Shown: one piece after another, positions 1-5,246 of the stretch
Position numbering within the stretch: the first letter of the stretch is position 1
Layout of the letters: each line of letters begins with the position of its first letter
NCBI GenBank assembly: GCA_028287035.1
Contig: JAQBQL010000129.1
Location: forward strand, 1-6,259
DNA: 6,259 nucleotides
Direction: 5' to 3'
DNA from: Labilithrix sp.
Lineage (GTDB): Bacteria > Myxococcota > Polyangia > Polyangiales > Polyangiaceae
Notes under the pieces: generated by a model
Seen by the model: only the letters and a program-made list of their open reading frames with translations
What the model was told of the DNA's origin: nothing
Database searches by the model: none
Translations under genes and position numbers: made by a program

Positions 1-1248
1 CGAGAGCACCAAGTGGCCCGTGAGCGCCGCCTTGACCGCGATTTCCGCGGTTTCGAAGTCTCGGATCTCGCCGACCATGATGATGTCGGGGTCCTGGCGC
101 AGGAAGGCGCGCAAGGCCATCGCGAAGTTCAGGCCGATCTCGTCGTGCATCTGCACCTGGTTGATGCCGTGGAGGTTGTACTCGACGGGATCTTCCGCAG
201 TGCTGATGTTGGCGTCGATCTTGTTGAGATCGCTGAGCGCCGAATAGAGCGTGGTGGTCTTGCCCGAGCCGGTCGGGCCCGTGACGAGCACCATTCCCCA
301 GGGCTGATGGATGGCCCAGAGGAAGTCGTCGAGCGGCCTCTGATCGAAGCCGAGCTTCGTCATGTCGAGCTGCAGGTTCCCCTTGTCGAGGAGCCGCATG
401 ACGATCTTCTCGCCCCAGAGCGTCGGCAGGACGCTCACGCGGAAGTCCATCTCCCGGCCCTTGCCGAGCTTCAGCTTGATGCGTCCGTCCTGCGGGAGCC
501 GCCGCTCGGCGATGTCGAGCTGGCTCATGATCTTGAGGCGCGAGGCGATCGCGTTCTTCAACTTGAGCGGCGGGGTCATCTCCTCGATGAGCACGCCGTC
601 GACGCGGTACCGCACGCGGAGCTTCTTCTCGTAGGGCTCGATGTGGATGTCGCTGGCGCCCTTCTTGATGGCGTTGAGCAGCACCATGTTGACGAGCCGC
701 ACGGTGGGCGCGTCCTCGCTCGCCTTCTCGAGCTCGAGGACGTTCATGTCCTCTTCCTCGCCCGAGAACTCGATCTCCGACTCGTCGAAGCCGGCCATGA
801 CCTCGTCGTACGAGGGGCCTGCGGAGTAGTAACGCTCGACGGCGGCGCCGATGGCGCTCTCGCTCGCGATGACCGGCTCGATGTTGTAGCCGGTGAGGAA
901 CTTGAGGTCGTCGATCGCGTGCAGGTTCGTCGGGTCGGCCATCGCGACGATGAGCGAGCTGCCGGCACGCGAGACCGGGATGACCCGGTGCTTCTCGCAC
1001 TGCTCGCGCGAGACGAGCTTCAGGATCTCGGCGTCGATCTCGTACTCCTCGAGATTGATCGTCGGGACGCGATACTGCTGCGAGAGGAAATTCGTGATCT
1101 CCTGGTCGCTGATGAAACCGAGCCGCGCGAGCGTGTAGCCGAGGTTCTGGCCCGAGCGATTCTGCTCGTCCTGCGCCTGTCGGAGCTGCGTCAGCGAGAT
1201 CAGCTTCTCCCGGACGAGGAGCTCGCCGAGCCTGTTCTGGTTCGCCAT
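1..1248 (-). CDS. pilB: Type IV pilus extension ATPase PilB (GspE/PulE family), 3' end outside window
   Basis: Cytoplasmic hexameric ATPase that powers type IV pilus extension. The visible 416 residues read from ATG at 1248 down to base 1. Residues 6-58 form an MshEN-type N-domain: two 24-residue motifs (6-29 starting RLGELL, 35-58 starting NLGYTL) separated by five residues, the geometry of the c-di-GMP-binding domain of MshE/PilB proteins. A T2SSE_N-like part follows (about 63-150), then an acidic linker (about 155-180) and the ATPase core. In the core, Walker A GPTGSGKTTT is at 324-333, an Asp-box region (TAEDPVEYN) follows, Walker B is DPDIIMVGEIRD at 386-397, and LTGHLVLS, the start of the His-box region, ends the window. 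From memory the sequence closely matches Myxococcus xanthus PilB throughout, including the start, which supports PilB over GspE. The rest, including the tetracysteine zinc site expected in this family, lies outside. No clear Shine-Dalgarno precedes the ATG. The gene is divergent from the FHA cluster. Confidence 0.95.
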   Translation of the reverse strand, partial: MANQNRLGELLVREKLISLTQLRQAQDEQNRSGQNLGYTLARLGFISDQEITNFLSQQYRVPTINLEEYEIDAEILKLVSREQCEKHRVIPVSRAGSSLIVAMADPTNLHAIDDLKFLTGYNIEPVIASESAIGAAVERYYSAGPSYDEVMAGFDESEIEFSGEEEDMNVLELEKASEDAPTVRLVNMVLLNAIKKGASDIHIEPYEKKLRVRYRVDGVLIEEMTPPLKLKNAIASRLKIMSQLDIAERRLPQDGRIKLKLGKGREMDFRVSVLPTLWGEKIVMRLLDKGNLQLDMTKLGFDQRPLDDFLWAIHQPWGMVLVTGPTGSGKTTTLYSALSDLNKIDANISTAEDPVEYNLHGINQVQMHDEIGLNFAMALRAFLRQDPDIIMVGEIRDFETAEIAVKAALTGHLVLS

Positions 1249-1309
1249 GTCGTTGGGAAATCGTCGGTGATACCGCGACATCCGTCAACAGGCGTGAGCG
1301 TCGCGCACC

Positions 1310-1339
1310 TTCCCCGACGTGAGCCCGGACGCCGGGGAA
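1310..1339. repeat. Imperfect inverted repeat, possible operator or hairpin
   Basis: Left arm TTCCCCGACGT (1310-1320) and right arm ACGCCGGGGAA (1329-1339) are reverse complements except at one position, separated by the 8-base GAGCCCGG. The arm centres are 19 bp apart, about two helical turns, which would suit a dimeric DNA-binding regulator. A hairpin is the alternative, but there is no following T-tract and no gene end nearby, so a terminator is unlikely. The regulator is unknown. Confidence 0.5.
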
Positions 1340-1367
1340 CGGCATGGAAGGTTGCGTCTTTTTCACG

Positions 1368-1376
1368 TGCTAGAGT
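1368..1376 (+). promoter_or_regulatory. Extended -10-like box (TGCTAGAGT) before the FHA gene
   Basis: TG at 1368-1369, one base, then TAGAGT at 1371-1376 fits an extended -10 layout (TGnTAnnnT). A TTGCGT at 1352-1357 is only 13 bases upstream, too close for a standard -35. If real, transcription would begin around 1382-1384, leaving a leader of under ten bases before the TTG at 1390. That would fit the absence of a Shine-Dalgarno. No promoter mapping is available. Confidence 0.35.
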
Positions 1377-1389
1377 CCGTGGTCCGACG

Positions 1390-2562
1390 TTGGCGCTCTT
1401 CGATCGCATCTTCGGCAAGGGCCGGCACGCCTACACGGGGAAGGCCGCGGAGCTACGCGGCGATCTCGCCTCGGCGGCCGTCCTCTACGGTCAGGCCGGC
1501 CAGCCCGACGAGGCGGCGCGCGTCATGCTCCTCCGCGCCGACGGCGAGACCGACGTGCGGACCCGGCTGCAGCTCCTCGCGCAGGCCGCCCAGCTCGCGA
1601 CGCCCGACGGCGACCGACACAAGGAGGCGCGGCTGCGGCGGGCGGAGCTCCTGCTCGCCCTCGCCGGTGACGCGAGCGTCAGCGCGGTCGCGCGCCACGA
1701 GATCATCGCCGCCGCCCGGGACCTCGAGGCGATCGGCGAGGCGCTGAAGGCCGCCGAGGCGTACGGGCGCGCCGGGGACAAGGAGGGCGAGGCGCGCGCT
1801 CTGCAGGCGGCGGGCGACGTCGAGCGCCTCGAGTTCCTGCTCTCCACCGAGCAGCACAAGGAGCGCACGTCGCGGGCCCGCGTCGACCGCACGAAGGACA
1901 TCGATCTCATGATCGAGTGCGGCCGCCGTCGCGAGGCGCTCACGTCGCTCGACGAGCTCCTCCGCGCCACCCCCGACGACGCGCCGCTCCGTGACCGCGC
2001 CAACGCGCTGCGGGCGCGCCGCGTGGAGGCGCCGATCGTCGCCCTCGAGATGCTCGGCGAACGCTGGACGATGGTGCTCGGCAGCGAGCTCGTCATCGGT
2101 CGCAGCGAGGGCTCCATCAAGGTGAGCTCCAACGCGGTGAGCCGCCAGCACCTCCGCATCAGCCGCGAGGGGGACGACATCGTCGTCCGCGACCTCGAGA
2201 GCCGCAACGGGACGCAGCTCCGCGGGATCAACCTGGCGGGCGCGCTTCCGGTCAAGAGCGGTCTCGACCTCAAGCTCGGTCGCGAGGTCTCGCTGCGCGT
2301 CGCGCCCTGCGCCAAGCTGGGCGGCGCGGTCGAGATCGACGTCGCGGGCCAGCACTACGTCGCGTGTCTCGGCAAGAGCTGCCTTCCGGTCGACGGCCTC
2401 TCGCTCGAGAGCGGCGCCGACGGCTGGGTGGAGCTCGTCGCCCGGGGCACGCACGTGTACGTCGGCGGCGTCGAGTGGGCCGAGCACGCCACGCTCCTCG
2501 CCGGCGATTCGATCACCACCGCGCGCACCGGCGCGCCTGCCGTCAAGGTCGTCTCCACATGA
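1390..2562 (+). CDS. Helical-repeat protein with C-terminal FHA domain
   Basis: Predicted 390-residue cytoplasmic protein without signal peptide or membrane segment. Residues about 15-220 are Ala/Leu/Arg-rich helical repeats of TPR-like character (for example AAVLYGQAGQPDEAARVMLL). An FHA domain follows at about 225-305 with the canonical phosphothreonine-binding residues: G237-R238, S251-R252-x-H254 and N273-G274. FHA domains bind phosphothreonine peptides, so it probably reads Thr phosphorylation by a kinase such as the one encoded at 3868-5172. A further beta-rich tail (about 310-390) ends with an LLAGDSI motif that resembles the end of an FHA fold. The TTG at 1390 is chosen because coding character begins there as MALFDRIFGKG, a motif echoed at the start of the kinase. 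The frame stays open far upstream, but that part is antisense to pilB. No Shine-Dalgarno is visible. Its stop overlaps the next start in ATGA, suggesting translational coupling. FHA assignment is firm; the exact start and biological role are less so. Confidence 0.88.
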   Translation: MALFDRIFGKGRHAYTGKAAELRGDLASAAVLYGQAGQPDEAARVMLLRADGETDVRTRLQLLAQAAQLATPDGDRHKEARLRRAELLLALAGDASVSAVARHEIIAAARDLEAIGEALKAAEAYGRAGDKEGEARALQAAGDVERLEFLLSTEQHKERTSRARVDRTKDIDLMIECGRRREALTSLDELLRATPDDAPLRDRANALRARRVEAPIVALEMLGERWTMVLGSELVIGRSEGSIKVSSNAVSRQHLRISREGDDIVVRDLESRNGTQLRGINLAGALPVKSGLDLKLGREVSLRVAPCAKLGGAVEIDVAGQHYVACLGKSCLPVDGLSLESGADGWVELVARGTHVYVGGVEWAEHATLLAGDSITTARTGAPAVKVVST

Positions 2563-3347
2563 TGAAGCGAAGCCCGATGTCCTCCCGATCTCACCTCGTA
2601 CGCGGCGCGCTCACGCTCGCGGCGCTCGCCGCCCTGGCGCCCGCCTGCAAGAAGCCCGAGTGCCGCGGGCAGCTCTCCGACGGTGACTTCGCGTCGCTCG
2701 CCGAGAAGGCCGCGAAGGGCGACCCCGCCTGCGAGGAGCTCGCGCGAGCCGTCGTGAAGATCGACGACGGCGGCGCGACCGTGAACGGCACGCGCGTCAA
2801 CGTCCTCTTCCACGAGGAACGACGGCAGAGCGTTCCTCCGGTGAGCGAGCTGCTGGGTGCCGATCGGGAGCGCTGGCTCCGCATCCATCCCGGCAAGGCG
2901 TTCGCGGGCACCGCCGAGATCTTCGTCCCGTCGGGGACCTCCGCCGGTGCCGGCACCAGCGTCGCCGCGACCGCCGCGGGGACTGGCTACCCGCGTCTCG
3001 AGCTGAAGGAAGGCAACGATACGTATCCGATCGAGTGGTGGCCCGGTCCCGGAGCGGCGCCGCGTCCCGTGCTGCATGTCGAGCGGGAGGCGGCGACCAA
3101 GGAGATTCGCCTGCGCTTCACCGGCGTCGGCGCCAACGCCGGACCGCGCATCGTGGTCGCGACCGTCGCCGATGCGGTCGCCGCGATCGCCAAGGAGTGG
3201 GGCGCCGGCCCGGCGGTGCCGCGCGCCCTCGCGCTCCGCGTCCCGAACGGCTCGATGCATGACGTCCTCGTCCTGATGCGCGAGCTGCTGGCCGCCCCCG
3301 CCCTCGCGCAGGCGCAGGTCTCGCTGGAGATCGGCAAGGCGATCTGA
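2559..3347 (+). CDS. Predicted lipoprotein, possibly with ExbD/TolR-like periplasmic fold
   Basis: Predicted 262-residue envelope lipoprotein. The N-terminus is basic (MMKRSP, R10, R15), followed by a hydrophobic stretch (about 17-27) and a lipobox-like LAPAC with the acceptor at Cys30. The residue at -3 is Ala rather than the preferred Leu, so lipidation is likely but not canonical. The mature part has no recognised catalytic motif. AVVKIDDGGATVNGTRV near residue 65-80 and the C-terminal segment with ALALRVPNGSMHDVLVLMREL resemble the strand-helix-strand pattern of ExbD/TolR periplasmic domains, which normally follow a membrane helix instead of a lipid anchor; this is inference by eye. The first ATG overlaps the FHA stop by 4 bp, with AAGG at 2545-2548 as a plausible ribosome-binding site. 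An in-frame ATG at 2577 is an alternative start that keeps the signal peptide. Function unknown. Confidence 0.8.
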   Translation: MMKRSPMSSRSHLVRGALTLAALAALAPACKKPECRGQLSDGDFASLAEKAAKGDPACEELARAVVKIDDGGATVNGTRVNVLFHEERRQSVPPVSELLGADRERWLRIHPGKAFAGTAEIFVPSGTSAGAGTSVAATAAGTGYPRLELKEGNDTYPIEWWPGPGAAPRPVLHVEREAATKEIRLRFTGVGANAGPRIVVATVADAVAAIAKEWGAGPAVPRALALRVPNGSMHDVLVLMRELLAAPALAQAQVSLEIGKAI

Positions 3348-3390
3348 GCCCGGGCGCGGCGCCGTTGACGGGCGGCCGGCGAGCGGCGAG

Positions 3391-3397
3391 AAGGAGG
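3391..3397 (+). promoter_or_regulatory. Strong Shine-Dalgarno AAGGAGG for the small lipoprotein
   Basis: AAGGAGG, a full match to the anti-Shine-Dalgarno core, ends three bases before ATG 3401. It is the only strong Shine-Dalgarno in the window. It fixes this start against the in-frame ATG-less upstream extension that begins at a TTG at 3365. The spacing is short, so the effective pairing may be its 5' part. Confidence 0.75.
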
Positions 3398-3400
3398 GCC

Positions 3401-3841
3401 ATGAAGCGTCTCGTGGCCGCCCTCTTCGCCGTGCTCGTCCTCACCTCCCTCACGGGTTGCCTCGGCGCCAAGCAGTCGTGGACCGCGCAGCCGGTCGCGA
3501 CCGCCGAGGCTCGCATCGCGCCGCAGGAGGTCTACCGGCGGAAGAACCGCCTCTTCGTCCGCGTGACCTACACGAACCTGTCGAACGAGAACGTCACCAT
3601 CGATCGGGACGCCGTCTCGCTGCAGCTCGCGAGCGGGCGGGTGGCCGGTCGCTCCTCGGGCACGTTCACGCAGCACCATCCGTACACGCTGCCCCCCAAC
3701 GCCGCGCACTCCATCTACGTCGACTTCCAGGACGAGGAGATCGCGGACGGCATGCAGAGCGGCGCGGTCCTCTGGAACGGCGCCATCTTCGCGGGCGCGC
3801 GCGAGGTGCACCTGCCGCCGACGCCGGTGACCGCCCGCTGA
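3401..3841 (+). CDS. Small predicted lipoprotein, beta-sandwich-like, function unknown
   Basis: Predicted 146-residue lipoprotein. MKRLVAALFAVLVLTSLTGC is a textbook signal peptide: two basic residues, a hydrophobic core, and the lipobox LTGC with Cys20 as the lipidated residue. Residue 21 is Leu, not Asp, so by the E. coli sorting rule it would go to the outer membrane. The mature part alternates polar and hydrophobic residues in strands (for example LFVRVTYTNLSNENVTI at 51-67), and the pattern recalls Ig-like accessory lipoprotein folds of the DUF4352/DUF1425 kind. I cannot assign a family. Only one cysteine is visible, the acceptor. It starts 53 bp after the preceding lipoprotein and ends 26 bp before the kinase, so it is probably in the same transcript. 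It may be a partner or output of the neighbouring signalling proteins, but nothing in the sequence shows this. Confidence 0.82.
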   Translation: MKRLVAALFAVLVLTSLTGCLGAKQSWTAQPVATAEARIAPQEVYRRKNRLFVRVTYTNLSNENVTIDRDAVSLQLASGRVAGRSSGTFTQHHPYTLPPNAAHSIYVDFQDEEIADGMQSGAVLWNGAIFAGAREVHLPPTPVTAR

Positions 3842-3850
3842 CCGTTGCGG

Positions 3851-3856
3851 TAGGCT
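3851..3856 (+). promoter_or_regulatory. -10-like TAGGCT box just before the kinase start
   Basis: TAGGCT lies eleven bases before ATG 3868, in the 26-bp gap after the lipoprotein stop. It resembles the TAGAGT box 13 bases before the FHA start. If used, it would give an almost leaderless kinase transcript internal to the cluster, consistent with the lack of a clear Shine-Dalgarno. A single short hexamer in GC-rich DNA is weak evidence. Confidence 0.25.
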
Positions 3857-3867
3857 CGCGAGCGACG

Positions 3868-5172
3868 ATGGGGTTCTGGGATTTCCTGCGCAGCAAGGGC
3901 GAGGCGGGTGCGGAAGCATCCCGTCCCGCGCCGCAGGGCACGACCGGCCGTGCGCCGGCTCCGGACGCCCCGCCCGCAAGCTCGCACGCGCCGCCCCGCG
4001 CCGACGATCTCGCCGGCCGTGACATCGCGAAGCTCGCGCGCACTGGCCTCGCCGGCGGCCCCACCGAGAGCGAGGCGCTCTACCTGTTCGCGCAGCTTCG
4101 TTCGACGCCCGACGAGGCACGCGCGGTCGAGGAGCTCGTCAGGACGACCCAGCTCCGCGCCCTGCCCGATCCGCTGCTCCTCGCGCTGGGCAGCGCCCTC
4201 GTCGACCGCGGCGAGCTCGACGTCGCCGCGAAGGCGATGCGCGGCGCGACCTCCTCGCCGGCGCTGGTCCTCCTCGGCGACCTCGCAGAGCGGCGCGGCG
4301 ACATCCCGTCGGCCATCGCGCTCGTCGAGCGCGTCCTCCTCCGCGACCTCGATCATCCAGGCGCGCGTGAACGTCACCGCCGCTGGCGCTCCCAGCTCGG
4401 CTACGAGGTGGAGCACAAGGCGACCGCCCCGGGCGCCACGGTCGTCACCCGCGAGCCGGACGCGCCCTTCGACCTGCTCCGCGAGGTCGGGCGCGGCGGC
4501 GCGGCCGCGGTGTACGAGGCCATCGACCGCGAGCTCGGTCGCCACGTCGCGCTGAAGGTCTACCACCAGCCGGAACGCGACAAGGAGCAGCTCGCGCACG
4601 AGGCGCGCGTCGCCGCCGAGCTCGAGGGTCCCGCGGTGGTCCGCGTTTTCGACGTCGACCCGGATCACGGCTGGGTCGCCCTCGAGTGGGCGATGAACGG
4701 CACGCTCCGCGAGCAGATCCGCAGCCGTGACGTCGCGCGCCTCCTCCCGATCGAGCGCTGGGCGACGCCGCTCGCGCGGGCCCTCGCCCGGGTGCATGCG
4801 CACGGCTGGGTGCACCACGACGTGAAGCCCGCGAACGTGCTCCTTTCGAGGGCCGGCGCGGCGATCCTCACCGACTTCGGGATCGCGCGCCGGGTGAGCG
4901 AGCCGAGCCCCGCCGGCAGCCTCGGCTACCTGTCGCCCGAGCGGCTCGCGGGGCGGCCCAGCGATCCGCGCGACGACGTGTACGGGTTCGGCCGCGTGCT
5001 CGAGGACGTGCTCCATGTCGTGACCGACGAGGCGACGCTGGCGCGCTACCGGCCGCTGGCCGCGGCCTGCACGGGCGCCGACCTCGGCCGCCCTGCCGAC
5101 GGCCGAGCTCTTCTCGAGCATCTCGCCGCGCCTCCGCGACCCCCGCCCGGGCCCCGTGGCATCGGTGGATGA
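3868..5172 (+). CDS. Hanks-type Ser/Thr protein kinase with N-terminal helical repeats, HRD variant HHD
   Basis: Predicted 434-residue soluble kinase with no membrane segment. The order is: amphipathic start MGFWDFLRSKG; Pro/Ala-rich linker (about 12-45); helical, TPR-like region (about 46-182, for example ALVDRGELDVAAKAM); kinase domain (about 202-422). Catalytic elements are intact: Gly-rich loop G208-R-G210 followed by V215, ATP-anchoring Lys in VALK (K230), likely alpha-C Glu E245, catalytic loop H316-H317-D318-V-K320-P-A-N323, DFG at 336-338 and SPE at 356-358. Arg of HRD is His, making it a non-RD kinase. The third Gly of the loop is Ala213. The activation segment is short (23 residues from D336 to E358) and contains no Thr. 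The catalytic domain, at about 220 residues, is compact compared with the usual 250-280. ATG 3868 is preferred over upstream in-frame starts, which overlap the lipoprotein gene in another frame. It probably acts with the FHA protein of the cluster. Substrates are unknown. Confidence 0.92.
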   Translation: MGFWDFLRSKGEAGAEASRPAPQGTTGRAPAPDAPPASSHAPPRADDLAGRDIAKLARTGLAGGPTESEALYLFAQLRSTPDEARAVEELVRTTQLRALPDPLLLALGSALVDRGELDVAAKAMRGATSSPALVLLGDLAERRGDIPSAIALVERVLLRDLDHPGARERHRRWRSQLGYEVEHKATAPGATVVTREPDAPFDLLREVGRGGAAAVYEAIDRELGRHVALKVYHQPERDKEQLAHEARVAAELEGPAVVRVFDVDPDHGWVALEWAMNGTLREQIRSRDVARLLPIERWATPLARALARVHAHGWVHHDVKPANVLLSRAGAAILTDFGIARRVSEPSPAGSLGYLSPERLAGRPSDPRDDVYGFGRVLEDVLHVVTDEATLARYRPLAAACTGADLGRPADGRALLEHLAAPPRPPPGPRGIGG

Positions 5173-5191
5173 CCGGTCACGCTGGCCTCAC

Positions 5192-5205
5192 TCCGTTATA
5201 ACGGA
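5192..5205. promoter_or_regulatory. Perfect 14-bp palindrome TCCGTTATAACGGA, putative operator over a -10 box
   Basis: The sequence equals its own reverse complement across all 14 bases and has an AT-only core in very GC-rich surroundings. Inside it, TATAAC (5197-5202) matches five of six positions of the sigma-70 -10 consensus, while upstream bases at -35 distance are poor (about CGGTCA). A palindrome covering a -10 box fits repressor or activator control of the rhodanese-moeB gene starting 42 bases downstream. The cognate regulator cannot be named from this window. Confidence 0.55.
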
Positions 5206-5246
5206 TATGGTTCCAGTCTACTGACCACCGCCCGAGCCCGAAGAAG

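Larger units (their letters stand above)
1249..1389. promoter_or_regulatory. Divergent intergenic region between pilB and the FHA-kinase cluster
   Basis: This 141-bp region must hold the 5' control sequences of pilB (leftward) and probably of the FHA gene (rightward). On the minus strand a TTGACG hexamer (1288-1283) resembles a -35 box for pilB, but no convincing -10 lies 16-18 bases further on. On the plus strand an extended -10-like box sits just before the FHA start. A 30-bp imperfect inverted repeat lies in the middle and could be read from either side. The region contains T-runs (for example 1359-1363) that are unusual in this GC-rich window. No coding potential is supported here; the long plus-strand ORF crossing it is an antisense shadow of pilB. 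Confidence 0.6.

Noticed and set aside
1341..1355. Sigma-54-like promoter (GGCAT...TTGC) before the FHA gene
   Set aside because: There are 11 bases between the GG and GC dinucleotides; sigma-54 promoters need 10, and this spacing is strict.
1364..1369. CACGTG hexamer as a regulatory site
   Set aside because: A single six-base palindrome is not significant and no bacterial regulator with only this site is implied.
13..1389. Plus-strand ORF extending the FHA reading frame about 459 codons upstream
   Set aside because: It is antisense to pilB, whose protein is unmistakable on the other strand. The upstream translation is low-complexity shadow coding typical of GC-rich DNA, and FHA protein character begins at the TTG at 1390.
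1453..2487. 344-codon minus-strand ORF opposite the FHA gene
   Set aside because: Shadow of the FHA gene's GC-biased codons; no domain or sensible start context.
3348..3355. GCCCGGGC palindrome after the first lipoprotein stop as a terminator stem
   Set aside because: Too short, no loop room and no T-tract. Such palindromes are expected by chance at this GC content.
3365..3370. TTGACG as a -35 box for the small lipoprotein
   Set aside because: No acceptable -10 hexamer lies 16-18 bases downstream, and the gap of 53 bp fits read-through from the operon.
3457..3867. Upstream in-frame extension of the kinase
   Set aside because: It overlaps the well-supported lipoprotein gene in another frame and reads as Arg-rich shadow. 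The natural N-terminus is MGFWDF at 3868.
3715..5121. 468-codon minus-strand ORF opposite the kinase
   Set aside because: All conserved kinase motifs lie on the plus strand. The antisense translation shows no domain and crosses the lipoprotein-kinase junction.
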